Made by a program: the position numbers and the translations under genes. Shown here piece after piece: positions 1 to 9,104 of a stretch of DNA of 64,000 nucleotides. Each line of letters begins with the position of its first letter. Within the stretch, counting starts at the first letter, position 1. The notes under the pieces were generated by a model, which was given only the letters and a program-made list of their open reading frames with translations, was not told where the DNA came from and searched no databases. This DNA comes from Sorangium cellulosum (GTDB lineage: Bacteria > Myxococcota_A > Polyangia > Polyangiales > Polyangiaceae): the NCBI RefSeq assembly GCF_002950945.1, contig NZ_CP012673.1:3286001-3350000 (forward strand), given 5' to 3'.

Positions 1-183
1 ACACGCGCGTGCGGGCGCGAGGCGCGCCTCGGACTCTTCCGCCTTGCGCCGCGCGCTCGGGTCGGGGATGAGCCTGCCCTCCACGGTCACGAGCCGGAGG
101 ACCGCCACGGCGATGCACAGCACGAGGATGGCCGAGGCGATGAAGGTGGCGCGGACCTCCTCGCGCCGGGTGTACTCGTTCAC
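1..183 (-). CDS. small membrane protein, C-terminus outside the window
   Basis: The visible 61 codons begin with GTG at 183, preceded by a GAGGGA ribosome binding site, and run off the left edge without a stop. The product opens with a short charged stretch (NEYTRREEVR), then one hydrophobic helix at about residues 11-32 (FIASAILVLCIAVAVLRLV), then a charged Arg/Glu/Ala-rich region. This looks like a single-pass inner-membrane protein with a soluble C-terminal part. No family was recognised and no function is proposed. It is divergent from the MFS gene starting at 572. Confidence 0.55.
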   Translation of the reverse strand, partial: MNEYTRREEVRATFIASAILVLCIAVAVLRLVTVEGRLIPDPSARRKAEESEARLAPARAC

Positions 184-571
184 GCTCGCTCCCTCGGAAG
201 AACCGGAGATGATCCCGGCGCCGGCTTGCTCGGCGTGGACGCGGGGCGCGTGGACGCGGCGCGTGCGGCCGCGCGGCCGATCCAGCTCGGGGCGGCGCGA
301 CCCGCGTCGCGGCCGTCACTGCAGGGGGTCACCGAAGAAGCGCGAGCCCGTCGCATGCAGTCACCGTTAGACCAGATGTTGGACCGATACCACAGGGTCG
401 CTCGTAATGGAGTCTACCGCGTCCACCGCGCCCTCGGGTTGGCGGCCGTGCTGCCGGGCGCGGTGGGCTGCGCGGCGTTCTACCACCCTGGCACCCTGGA
501 ATTTGGTCAGCTCTGGGGACCTTCGTGTAAGGGTGCGGGGAAGGCGCGGAGAAGGCGCTGCGTGAGAAGGC
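184..571. other. intergenic region between divergent genes
   Basis: About 390 bp between a minus-strand membrane protein and a plus-strand permease. I see no coding pattern with myxobacterial third-position GC bias in any frame. It presumably holds both promoters, but no clear -35/-10 pair, -24/-12 pair or hairpin terminator was found. Confidence 0.5.
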
Positions 572-1885
572 GTGGAGGCTGCCGTCACATCCCACAAGCC
601 CGTCGAACCCGCTGCCCCGGCGCGCGGCGCGCCGCCCGCAGAGGGCACGGTGGCCGCGGCGCGCGCGGCTCCGTCCGTGGTGGCGCCCGGCGCCGCGGCG
701 TCGCGGGGGCCGGGCCGGGGCCTCTGGATCTCGTCGACCTACTTCGCTGAGGGCCTGCCCTACGCGATCGCGCACAAGGTCGCGGGGGAGTTCTTCACGG
801 CGGCGGGGGCGAGCCTCGAGATCATCGGCCTCGTGTCGCTCTACGGGCTGCCGTGGAACCTGAAGTTCCTGTGGAGCCCGCTCGTCGACCTGCACGGCAG
901 CTCGCGGCGCTGGCTCGTGGGGGCCGAGCTCGCGCTCGCGGTGATCCTCTTCGCGCTCGCGGCGGCCGCGGACAGCGGCGCGCTCGGGCTCGTCGCGGCG
1001 CTGTTCGGGGCGGTCGCGGTGGCGGCGGCGACGCACGACATCGCGGTCGACGGCTTCTACCTGCAGGCGCTCGACAAGGACGCGCAGGCCGCCTTCTCCG
1101 GGCTGCGGGTCGCGGCCTACCGGGTCGCGCTGCTCGCGGGCGCGCTGCTGGTCGCGCTGGCGGGCTGGGCGTCGTGGCGCGCCGGCTTCGCCACGGCGGC
1201 GGTCGGGATCGCGCTGCTCGCGGCCGCACACGCGGCGGGGTTGCCGCGGCCGGCCGCGGCCGCGCGGCCCGAGGCGGCGGCCGGCGCCGTCGGGCTGCGG
1301 CGGTACGTCGAGCCGTTCCGGGCGTTCGTGCGGCAGCCCCGGATCGGGTCGAGCCTCGCGTTCATCCTCTGCTACCGGGCGGGCGACGCGCTGATGTTCG
1401 CGATGTCGTCGCCGCTGCTCAAGAGCCTCGGGCTCGACACGGTGGCGCGGGGCAACGTGGGCGGGATCGGGACGGTCGCCTCGATCGCCGGCTCGACGCT
1501 CGGCGGCGTGGTGATCAAGCGGTGGGGGCTCTCGAGGACCATCTTCCCCATCGCGCTCGCGCAGAGCCTAGCGATCCTTCTCTACGTGGCGCTCGCCTGG
1601 CAGCGGCCGGCGCTGCCGTGGATCGTGGTGCTCGTCGTGCTGGAGCAGTTCGTCGCCGGGGTCGGGACGGCGGTGCTCGTAGTGTTCCTGATGCGGCGCT
1701 GCGTCGAGGGGTACAAGTCGTCGCATTTTGCGATCGGGTCGGCGCTGATGTCGGTCTCCGCGACGTTCGCGGGCAGCGTGAGCGGCTACCTGGCCGGCGC
1801 CGTGGGGTTCACGGCGTTCTTCGCGATCGCGTTCGCGGCGTCGATCCCGGGGGTCGTGCTGGCGCGCCGGGTGCCGCAGGAGTAG
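572..1885 (+). CDS. AmpG-like major facilitator superfamily permease
   Basis: A 437-residue polytopic protein. After about 48 disordered Ala/Pro/Arg-rich residues come the segments GLWISSTYFAEGLPYAI and LPWNLKFLWSPLVD, and later THDIAVDGFYLQAL. These match the conserved loop motifs of the AmpG / acetyl-CoA transporter branch of the MFS (muropeptide or related solute import). About eleven to twelve hydrophobic helices follow to the C-terminus. Family members of E. coli AmpG type are somewhat longer, so the substrate is not certain. The GTG at 572 has GAGAAGG almost touching it, which is too close for normal spacing; a start a little downstream, within the disordered leader, is possible. No peptidoglycan-recycling neighbours are visible. 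Confidence 0.75.
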   Translation: MEAAVTSHKPVEPAAPARGAPPAEGTVAAARAAPSVVAPGAAASRGPGRGLWISSTYFAEGLPYAIAHKVAGEFFTAAGASLEIIGLVSLYGLPWNLKFLWSPLVDLHGSSRRWLVGAELALAVILFALAAAADSGALGLVAALFGAVAVAAATHDIAVDGFYLQALDKDAQAAFSGLRVAAYRVALLAGALLVALAGWASWRAGFATAAVGIALLAAAHAAGLPRPAAAARPEAAAGAVGLRRYVEPFRAFVRQPRIGSSLAFILCYRAGDALMFAMSSPLLKSLGLDTVARGNVGGIGTVASIAGSTLGGVVIKRWGLSRTIFPIALAQSLAILLYVALAWQRPALPWIVVLVVLEQFVAGVGTAVLVVFLMRRCVEGYKSSHFAIGSALMSVSATFAGSVSGYLAGAVGFTAFFAIAFAASIPGVVLARRVPQE

Positions 1886-1988
1886 CGCCGGCCGACACGC
1901 GCGGCGCGGCGCGGCCCGGCGCGTCGGGGCTCCCGGCGGCGGCGTGGGCGGGCGCGAGGCGCGGCTGCCCTCGCGCTCGGGACGCGTG

Positions 1989-1994
1989 TACGCT
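1989..1994 (+). promoter_or_regulatory. candidate -10 element for a leaderless transcript
   Basis: TACGCT lies exactly 6 nt before the GTG at 2001, and no Shine-Dalgarno sequence is present. The same arrangement (TATGCT, 6 nt, ATG) precedes the CHAT gene at 12895. This supports 2001 as the start codon and transcription starting at or next to it. Confidence 0.5.
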
Positions 1995-2000
1995 GTCGCC

Positions 2001-2864
2001 GTGACGCTCCCCCGGCTCCCTCAACCCCGGCTCCGCGCGCTCGTCGGCGAGGCGCTGCGCGGCGACGCGGATCTCGACGCCTTCTGCGCCGACCACTTCC
2101 CCGACGTGTACCGCCGCTTCTCGGACGGGATGCAGCGCGTCCGCAAGGTCACCCTGCTCCTGGACCACGCGGATCCGGGGCGCCTGACCGAGCTCCTCCT
2201 CGGGCTGACCTCGGGGGGCGGCGCCTCGCCGGCGCTCGATCCACAGGCGCCCGCGGCCGCCGGCGGGCGCATCAAGGTGCTCTTCCTGGGCGCCAATCCG
2301 CGGAGCACGACCCAGCTCGGGCTCGGCCGCGAGGTCCGTCAGATCGAGGACAAGCTGCGCGCGGCGGCGCACCGCGACGCGGTGACGTTCACCTCCCGGT
2401 GGGCTGCCCGGCCCGACGATCTGCAGCAGGCGCTGCTCGAGGAGCGGCCGCACGTCCTCCATTTCAGCGGCCACGGGACCCAGGGCGACCGGCTCGCCTT
2501 CGAGGACGAAGCCGGCGAGATCGCGTTCGTCGACAAGGGCGCGCTGGCGGACCTCATCGCCATCCTCAAGGACAACCTGCAGGTGGTCGTGCTCAACGCC
2601 TGCTCCTCCGAGCCGCTGGCCGAGGCGCTCACGCAGCACGTCGCGTGCGCGGTCGGCATGCACCAGCCGATCGGCGATCTCGCCGCGACCGAGTTCGCGG
2701 CGTCGTTCTACCGGGCCCTCGGCTTCGGTCGGACCGTCGACGAGGCGTTCCGCCTCGGGTGCAGCGCGCTGCGGCTGCACCAGATCCCGGAGCATCAGAT
2801 CCCCCGGCTGAAGGTCAAGGCCGGCGTCGACGCGGCCTCCCTCCGCCTCGTCGCGCCGGCGTGA
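2001..2864 (+). CDS. death-like effector-associated domain + CHAT caspase-fold protease
   Basis: A 287-residue soluble protein with two domains. Residues about 8-62 form a small helical domain containing GDADLDAFCADHFPDVYRRF and SDGMQRVRKVTLLL, of the effector-associated/death-like adaptor type found on bacterial conflict proteins. The same domain occurs in the membrane protein at 3817-5700. Residues about 80-275 are a CHAT (caspase HetF associated with TPRs) domain: catalytic His158 in HFSGHG and catalytic Cys201 in VVLNACSS are both present, so it should be active. An upstream in-frame GTG at 1944 exists, but the TACGCT -10-like hexamer 6 nt before 2001 favours this start. No signal peptide or membrane segment is seen, so it acts in the cytoplasm. 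Target unknown. A homotypic contact with the membrane partner is inferred. Confidence 0.85.
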   Translation: MTLPRLPQPRLRALVGEALRGDADLDAFCADHFPDVYRRFSDGMQRVRKVTLLLDHADPGRLTELLLGLTSGGGASPALDPQAPAAAGGRIKVLFLGANPRSTTQLGLGREVRQIEDKLRAAAHRDAVTFTSRWAARPDDLQQALLEERPHVLHFSGHGTQGDRLAFEDEAGEIAFVDKGALADLIAILKDNLQVVVLNACSSEPLAEALTQHVACAVGMHQPIGDLAATEFAASFYRALGFGRTVDEAFRLGCSALRLHQIPEHQIPRLKVKAGVDAASLRLVAPA

Positions 2865-2925
2865 CGGGGCGCGGCGCCCTGGCGGCTCCTCAGGATCCCC
2901 GCGCGTGCGTTATGTTCCGCGGCGC

Positions 2926-3753
2926 ATGGCGTCTGTCTTCCCGCTCGCCCGCCGGCGGCCCCTGAGCGTGCCGCGGCGCGCGTCGCGCTCGCGGCGACCC
3001 CCCGCGCTGGCCCTCGCGGCGGGCCTGCTCCTCGGCTGCGGCGGCGCGCCGGCGCGGCCGCCGGACGCCGTGGCGGTCCCCCCGGCGGACGCGATCCGCT
3101 GGGCCGCCGGCCCCGAGCACCGCGGCGAGGAGCCGCCGCTCGGGTACCGCTACCTGCTCGCGATCTCCGCGAAGGCGCCCGCGGAGAACGTCCTCGGGGC
3201 GGCGAGGCCCGTCCTGGAGAGGTGCTTTCAGGCGATGGAGTTCCTCCCTGCGCCCGAGGGGGATCCGCGTTTCTTCTTCCTGCGAGACGGCATCGTGCAC
3301 GTCGGCTACGCGCAGGTCGAGGCGCCCGCGCGGCTCGCCGGGAACGATCCGTCCCTCGGCGTCACGCGTCTGCTCGCGTTCGACAGGCACGCTTCACCGC
3401 TCGGGCTGCTCGTCGCCGCCCGGCCCGGGGACGCGCAGGAGGAGCAGCTCTGGCTGCTGACGATCGGCGATGAGGCGATCCAGTCGGCGATGCGGGTCAC
3501 CGAGGATCGCGGCTTCACGAGCCAGGCGGCGTTCTTCGAGCGCTACAGCGCGCCTCGGTGCCTGGACGGCGGGCGGAACTGCCTCGTCCCGAGCTGGGAC
3601 GGCACGGCGTCGTTCCTGGACATCGAGCCCGTTCGGGGAGAACCGCCGGTCGCGTTCCAGCAGCTCGGCAGCGTGCCCGTCGCCGACGCCGCGTGGGCGC
3701 CGGGCGGGGAGGCCTACTACGTGCTCGTGCCCTGCCCCGGGAAGGGCGAGTAG
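2926..3753 (+). CDS. lipoprotein of unknown function
   Basis: A 275-residue protein. The N-terminus has many Arg residues, then ALALAAGLLLGCGG, a good lipobox, so it should be an exported lipoprotein. The rest is a soluble domain with aromatic and acidic residues (RFFFLRDGIVHVGYAQVE), resembling no family I recognise; it may be a secreted beta-rich domain. Cys pair CLDGGRNC near residue 210 could form a disulfide. ATG 2926 was chosen over an in-frame upstream ATG because the signal peptide begins there; TATGTT lies 9 nt before it. It follows the EAD-CHAT gene by 61 bp on the same strand and converges on the operon ending at 3817. Confidence 0.65.
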   Translation: MASVFPLARRRPLSVPRRASRSRRPPALALAAGLLLGCGGAPARPPDAVAVPPADAIRWAAGPEHRGEEPPLGYRYLLAISAKAPAENVLGAARPVLERCFQAMEFLPAPEGDPRFFFLRDGIVHVGYAQVEAPARLAGNDPSLGVTRLLAFDRHASPLGLLVAARPGDAQEEQLWLLTIGDEAIQSAMRVTEDRGFTSQAAFFERYSAPRCLDGGRNCLVPSWDGTASFLDIEPVRGEPPVAFQQLGSVPVADAAWAPGGEAYYVLVPCPGKGE

Positions 3754-3816
3754 CCTCGAGGCAAGCACCGCTGCCCGACGCCATGCGGCGGCGTCCACGT
3801 CGGGGCCGCGGCGCAC

Positions 3817-5700
3817 CTAGCGCCTCGGCGGGCCCGAGCGCTCCGCGGCGCGGAGGGCCTGGAGCAGCTCGCCTCGCGGCGCGGGGCGCGTGAGCACATC
3901 GTAGAGGCAGCCGGCGCTCGCCGGGCCGGGGCACGCGAGCGAGCGCAGGAGCCTGTCCGTCGGGGCGCCGAGCACGGCCGCCTCGGACCCGCGCTGCTCG
4001 TGGAGCCGGAGCAGCGCGACCTCCGCGTGCTTCCGCTCGAGCGCGTCACCCGCCGCGAGCCAGCGGAGCAGCGCCGCCGTGGCGTGGCAGCTCGGCGGCC
4101 CGCCGGCGTCGCAGTCCACGCCGGACAGCACCTTCGCCGCCTGCCCCGGCTCGCCCTCGTGGAGCCACACCTCGGCCAGGCTGAGGCCGTCGCGCGGATC
4201 CTGGGACAGGTGCCACGCCCTCTCGTAATCGGCGAGCGCGTCGCTCCACCGCTCGCTCCGCTCTCGCCAGTAGCCGCGGCGCGCCAGCGCCCGGGCGCGC
4301 AGCAGCTCGGGGCACTCGCCCTTCGGATCGATCGGCAGCGCCTCGAGCCGCACGATCGCCGGCTCGACCGCGCCGGGACCGGCGGACGAGGCGACACACG
4401 CGGCGACCTCGGATACCTGGGCGAGCAAGCAGGCGTCGGCGCCCTCCGCGAGCTCGCGGAGCGCGGCCGAGGCTGCGGGGAGCGCGCGCTCCTTGCAATC
4501 GAGGTGGGCCAGGAGGAGCTTCGCCACCGTCCGGAACCGCGCCGCGCCCTGGTCCCGCAGCTCCGTGAGGAGGTGGCGAGCGCGCCGCGTGTCCGTGAGG
4601 TGCATCTCGGCGTCGACGTAGCGGGCGAGCGCGCAGGCCTCGTCCGAGGTCGTCGTCCCGGCGGGGCACCCGAGGCTGCGCGGGTGGACCTGCACGGGCT
4701 CGCAGGAGGGCACGACGAGCAGCGCGAGGAGCGCGAGCGCGTCCAGCGGGGCCGCGGGGTCCACGGGGCAAGCGACGTCGTCGGCGACGAAGCCCTCCCG
4801 CGGCGCCCCGAGCCGCGCGAGGGCGCTCATCACGATCCCGGCCCGCTTCCGGTCGGCCTCGGCGGCGATGTCGATCGCGAGCCGCCGGCCGAGCAACGGA
4901 TCCTTCGCGAGGCGGCCGAGCGGCGTGACCTGCGCCAGCCCTTTCTCGTCGATCTCGGCGACCAGGAGCGCGCCGGTGCTCCTCGCCGCGCGGTCGAGCG
5001 GGGCGGCCTCGCCCTCCGGCGCGCCCGGCGGCGGGGCGACGCACCGCACGGCGCGCGCGTCGTGGAGCTTCCGGACCTCGCGGCAGAGCGCGTCGCCGGC
5101 GGGGGTCGCCATCCAGGGGCCGCCGAGGACGATCCCGCAATCCTGCGGGGCGAACGGCTCGATCGCGCGGTACATGGCCGACCACGCCCTCCACGCCTCG
5201 AGGACGCCGCGGCGAGCGACGGCGGCGCGAGCGTCCTGGTCCGCGGAGAGCTTCCAGGCGGCGAGCGCGAGGGCGACGAGGCCGAGCGCGAGGGCGACGA
5301 GCCAGCGCGGCCGCGCCTGCTCCATCTCCCACCGCCGAGACCACGTGAGGAGGTGCTCGTGCTGCTGCGTGGCCGCCCGGTGCGCCTCGTACAGGGAGGC
5401 GAGGACGGCGGCCGGGGAGGCGTGGTGCAGGAGCAGGGTGACCTTCCGGCTCCGCTCCATGCCGTCGCTGAAGCGGCGGTACACGTCCGCGTGGTGGTCG
5501 TGGCAGAACGCGTCGAGATCGGCGTCGCCCTTCAGGACCACGTCGATCACCTTCCGGAGCGAGCCGCTCGTGGGGGCACGCCCGCGGGGGGCGGCGCCGG
5601 GGATCCTCGCCGCACCGGCGGTCGAAGGGTCGCTGGCCTCGACCGGATCGGCCGGATCCCTGGGGTCGTCCGCTCCGGGGGGCGCTGTCTGCTGGCTCAT
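3817..5700 (-). CDS. membrane protein with death-like effector-associated domain and C-terminal helical repeats
   Basis: A 627-residue protein. Residues 1-46 are disordered (Asp/Pro-rich). Residues about 47-106 are an effector-associated domain (VLKGDADLDAFCHDH, VYRRFSDGMERSRKVTLLL) nearly superimposable on that of the CHAT protease at 2001. One transmembrane helix spans about 132-149 (RWLVALALGLVALALAAWK). The remainder is Ala/Leu/Cys-rich, with TPR-like helical pairs from about residue 380. It ends the three-gene operon: its ATG (5700) overlaps the stop of the TPR-CHAT gene as ATGA. The EAD would lie in the cytoplasm and the repeats outside if the N-terminus is inside, matching the exported TPR-CHAT partners. 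A signalling link across the membrane is inferred, not shown. Confidence 0.75.
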   Translation of the reverse strand: MSQQTAPPGADDPRDPADPVEASDPSTAGAARIPGAAPRGRAPTSGSLRKVIDVVLKGDADLDAFCHDHHADVYRRFSDGMERSRKVTLLLHHASPAAVLASLYEAHRAATQQHEHLLTWSRRWEMEQARPRWLVALALGLVALALAAWKLSADQDARAAVARRGVLEAWRAWSAMYRAIEPFAPQDCGIVLGGPWMATPAGDALCREVRKLHDARAVRCVAPPPGAPEGEAAPLDRAARSTGALLVAEIDEKGLAQVTPLGRLAKDPLLGRRLAIDIAAEADRKRAGIVMSALARLGAPREGFVADDVACPVDPAAPLDALALLALLVVPSCEPVQVHPRSLGCPAGTTTSDEACALARYVDAEMHLTDTRRARHLLTELRDQGAARFRTVAKLLLAHLDCKERALPAASAALRELAEGADACLLAQVSEVAACVASSAGPGAVEPAIVRLEALPIDPKGECPELLRARALARRGYWRERSERWSDALADYERAWHLSQDPRDGLSLAEVWLHEGEPGQAAKVLSGVDCDAGGPPSCHATAALLRWLAAGDALERKHAEVALLRLHEQRGSEAAVLGAPTDRLLRSLACPGPASAGCLYDVLTRPAPRGELLQALRAAERSGPPRR

Positions 5701-8700
5701 GGGCTCTCCGGATCCGGGGTGGCCTCTTCGGCGGCGTCCAGAGGCTTACCACCGTTGTCTTTGCGCCGACCTGCGCGAGGCTCGGCCCTCGCGGGTGAGG
5801 TGACGTGGCCTGATCGGGCGAGGCGGAGGGGGTGCGCGCGGCGCGCTCTGCGCCGCGGGCGCACGAGGGCGAAGGCGGCGAGCAGGGCCGCCGCGGCGAC
5901 CGCGCCGGAGCCCGGGGGAGGGGGCCTGGCGAGGTCGCAGCCGCAGCCGTGGGGCGGCCTGACCTCGGGCAGGCGCGGCGCGACGTGGGGGTCGCCGAGG
6001 GCGGCGTCGTTGCCGGAGACGATGAAGCTCGCCCAGTAAAAAGGGTGCGCGCGCTCCGGGCTGGCCAGCATGGCGAGCTGGGCCTGGCGCAGGGCCTCGC
6101 CGCGTCCGCCGCCGGCGAGCAGCCGCTGGTAATAGGCCTGCATGAGCTCGAGGGTGGCGTCGTCCCTGACGTTCCACAGGCTCATGACCTGGGTCTCTGC
6201 GCCGGCCATGACGAGCGCGCGCCGCAGGCCGTAGACGCCATCACCGCTCTTGACGTCGCCGACGCCGGTCTCGCAGGCGGCGAGGACGACGAGCTGGGTG
6301 CCGTTCAGGTCGAGCTGCGAGGCCTCGAGCGCGGTGAGGATGCCGTCGTCGCTGCCGCTGCTCCGCCGGTTGGCGCCCGCGAAGGCCAGCCCCGAGCGGA
6401 GCAAGGGATCCTCGATCTCCGGCAGCACGTTCCCCGGGCGGCCGAAGCTTCGTGAGCCGAAGTCCAGCGAGGGCGGCGAGGGCGGGGCGTGGAGCGTCTT
6501 CTGGTCGGGCAGGAAGAAGCCGTGTGTCACGACGTGGAGCAGACGCGGGCCATGCAGCGCCTTGAAGGCTGCTTCGGTCGCGTCTGCGCCGAGCAGCACC
6601 TGCGCCGCCACGAGCTGCCGGGCCACGATGCGGCCCTCCTGGGCGGCCGAAGCAAGCGGCCGGAACCGCACCACGCCCGGCGCCTCGGAGGATGGAGCTG
6701 CTTCAGCGCTCTGGGTGGTGGCGATGTGAAGCCGTCCCCGCTGATGCCATATCGTGGACGGGGGATCTCCCGTGTCGCTCGGCTGCTGCGGTGGCGCCGG
6801 CGGGGCGTCGTAGTCCGGCGCGGCGAGGACGACGGCGCCCTGCCGCGAGGGCGCGGCCGCCCGCAGGCGCACGAGGTCGCGCCCGCTGGGCAGGTAGGTG
6901 AAGGCGTAGCGCTCGACGAGGTAACGGCCGTCCTCGTCGACGAGCGCGCCGAACGGCACCAGGTTGAGCGCGCCGTCGGGGCTGAGCAGGACCCGCCGTG
7001 TGGGGCCGAGCAGGCGGCGGATCGGCTGCATGACGAGGGCGTCGAGGGCGCGGGCGGGCGGCCGCGGGTCGCTCGCGGGGCGGGCGAGCGCGCTGCGGAG
7101 CTCGTGGACGGCGCCCTCGATGCGCTCGGCCTCGCCGAGCTCGGCCCAGGTGATCTCGCCGTCACGCCGCAGCACGTACGCGGCATAACGTGGCTTGCTC
7201 CACTGGGGCTTGATCGAGGTCGCCCCGGGATTCACCGGGTGATAACGGAACAGCTCCACGAGCGCAGCGCCCTCGGGCACGGCGGCCTGCACCTGCGCGA
7301 GCGGGACCGGCGAGAGCTGCGCCCGGACCTCCGGGCTGCGGCGGCTCACCTCGGTTTCGAGCTGCCGGCGCCTCGCTTCGAGGCGCGAAAGGCGCGCGCG
7401 GTAGGTGTCGAGCCGTGCCCGGGCCGGGCTGGGCTTGTCAGCGCGCGGCTCCTCCGGACCGCGCCAGGTGAGGGCGCTCAGCTCGGCGCTGACGCGGCTC
7501 AGCGCGTCGAGCAGCGCGCGATCCTCGGCGGAGAGGCGACGGCGCAGCGCCGCGAGGCCGTACGCCATGGCGTCGAGCACGCGTCCCTTCCGGCGCACGA
7601 TCAGGATGACGGCGAGGCGCTTGGCCGCCTCGTCGTCCGGCGCGAAGTGGACATGGAGAGAGACGGCGGCCTCGGTGCTCCGCTGGAGCGCAGCCATCGA
7701 GGCGCGCTTCTGCTCGTCCGCTCCGATGGTCAGAAAGACGGCGGCGTTGCGCTCCTCGATGGCCGCGGCCAGGGTCATCCTCCGCGTTGCTCCGGGCGTG
7801 TCGCCCTGGGCCTGGCGCAGGATCGCGCTGTTCTGGAGCGACGCCGCGACGTCCGGGTGGTCTGGCCCGAGCGCCTTCTCGCGGATCGCGAGCGCTCGGC
7901 CGAACAGCCTCTCTGCTGGCGCGTAGTCCCCTCTCGCGTGGTGCAGCAAGGCGAGGTTGCCGAGGGACGCCGCGACGTCCGGGTGGTCTGGCCCGAGCGC
8001 CTCCTCGCGGATCACGAGCGCGCGGTCGAGCATCCGCTCCGCGGGCGCGTCGTCGCCCTTCGCGTGGCGCAGCAAGGCGAGGTTGTTGAGGGACTCCGCC
8101 ACGTCCGGGTGGTCTGGCCCGAGCGCCTTCTCGCGGATCGCGAGCGCGCGGTCGAGCATCCGCTCCGCGGGCGCGTCGTCGCCCCGCGCGTGGCGCAGCA
8201 TGGCGAGGTTGTTGAGGGACTCCGCCACGCGGGGGTGCCATCGATCGAGCGCCCTCTCGCGGATATCGAGCACGCGGTCGAGCATCCGCTCCGCTGCCGC
8301 GTCGTCGCCGGTCGCGTGGTGCAGCATCGCGATGTTGTTCAGGGAGACCGCCACGTCCAGGTGGTCTCGTCCGAGCGCCTTCTCGCGGATCGCGAGCGCG
8401 CGTCCGTGCAGCGGCTCTGCGCGCGCGTAATCTCCCTTCTTGACGTACAGCTCTGCGATGTCGTCGAGGGACGCGGCCACGTCGGGGTGCTCTCGTCCGA
8501 GCGCCTCCTCGCGGATCTCGAGCGCTCTCGCCAGGAGCGGCGTCGCGCGTGTGTAGTCGCTCTTCGCGCTGTAGACACGCGCCAGGTGAGCGAGCGACGT
8601 CGCCACCTCGGGGTGCCCTTGCCCGAGCTCGAACTCACGTATCGAGATCGCTTCCTTGAACAGCGGCTCCGCTCGTGCGTAATCACCTTTCGCGCTGTAC

Positions 8701-9104
8701 AGGACGGCGAGGGTGTTGATGGCTGCCGCGGAGAGACGGTGCCATCGCCCGACGGCATCCTCCAGGAGGGCGAGCGCTTCTCGAGCCAGCGGAATGGCGT
8801 CGTCGACGCTCCCCCGCTCGTAGCGCTCGAGGACCTGCGCGTTGAGGCGCCGGACCGCCGCGAGCACGGGCGCAGGCGGCTCAGGCGCTCTCCACCTCGC
8901 CTCGCGCTCCGGGGTGCTCTTGCGGAGGCCCATGGTCGAGCCGATGATCGCTCCCACCGCCGCGCTGGCGGAATAGAGGATGACCTGCGTGCTGCCCTCG
9001 ATGGTGCCCTGCTTGGTGCAGCCGGGCGCGGCGAGCAGCACCGCCAGCCCCAAGGAGACCGCCGCTCGCCACGCGCGCGATGGCGCGCCAGAGGGCGCCG
9101 TCAC
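5697..9104 (-). CDS. exported TPR-CHAT protease, lipoprotein with MYXO-CTERM-like tail (copy 2)
   Basis: A 1135-residue protein starting at GTG 9104, which overlaps the upstream stop as GTGA, so translation is coupled. Open reading upstream of 9104 is only the shadow of the neighbour. Order: signal peptide with lipobox (VLLAAPGC, about residue 30); a short hydrophobic stretch; about eight TPR units of 42 residues (pattern HPDVAxSLxNLAxLxxAKGDxAxAE) over roughly residues 80-440; a helical linker; CHAT domain from about 620 with catalytic His861 (VVTHGFF) and Cys944 (LAACETGVGD). Near the end come GCGCDLARPPP, a hydrophobic helix and RPRRRARR, a MYXO-CTERM-like sorting tail, followed here by about 45 extra charged residues. 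Long stretches are nearly identical at DNA level to the next copy, indicating recent duplication or conversion. Confidence 0.88.
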   Translation of the reverse strand: MTAPSGAPSRAWRAAVSLGLAVLLAAPGCTKQGTIEGSTQVILYSASAAVGAIIGSTMGLRKSTPEREARWRAPEPPAPVLAAVRRLNAQVLERYERGSVDDAIPLAREALALLEDAVGRWHRLSAAAINTLAVLYSAKGDYARAEPLFKEAISIREFELGQGHPEVATSLAHLARVYSAKSDYTRATPLLARALEIREEALGREHPDVAASLDDIAELYVKKGDYARAEPLHGRALAIREKALGRDHLDVAVSLNNIAMLHHATGDDAAAERMLDRVLDIRERALDRWHPRVAESLNNLAMLRHARGDDAPAERMLDRALAIREKALGPDHPDVAESLNNLALLRHAKGDDAPAERMLDRALVIREEALGPDHPDVAASLGNLALLHHARGDYAPAERLFGRALAIREKALGPDHPDVAASLQNSAILRQAQGDTPGATRRMTLAAAIEERNAAVFLTIGADEQKRASMAALQRSTEAAVSLHVHFAPDDEAAKRLAVILIVRRKGRVLDAMAYGLAALRRRLSAEDRALLDALSRVSAELSALTWRGPEEPRADKPSPARARLDTYRARLSRLEARRRQLETEVSRRSPEVRAQLSPVPLAQVQAAVPEGAALVELFRYHPVNPGATSIKPQWSKPRYAAYVLRRDGEITWAELGEAERIEGAVHELRSALARPASDPRPPARALDALVMQPIRRLLGPTRRVLLSPDGALNLVPFGALVDEDGRYLVERYAFTYLPSGRDLVRLRAAAPSRQGAVVLAAPDYDAPPAPPQQPSDTGDPPSTIWHQRGRLHIATTQSAEAAPSSEAPGVVRFRPLASAAQEGRIVARQLVAAQVLLGADATEAAFKALHGPRLLHVVTHGFFLPDQKTLHAPPSPPSLDFGSRSFGRPGNVLPEIEDPLLRSGLAFAGANRRSSGSDDGILTALEASQLDLNGTQLVVLAACETGVGDVKSGDGVYGLRRALVMAGAETQVMSLWNVRDDATLELMQAYYQRLLAGGGRGEALRQAQLAMLASPERAHPFYWASFIVSGNDAALGDPHVAPRLPEVRPPHGCGCDLARPPPPGSGAVAAAALLAAFALVRPRRRARRAHPLRLARSGHVTSPARAEPRAGRRKDNGGKPLDAAEEATPDPESP

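Noticed and set aside
3770..3805. GACGCC/GGCGTC hairpin as terminator between 3753 and 3817
   Set aside because: The stem is only about 6 bp with no T-run; such stems are expected by chance at this GC content.
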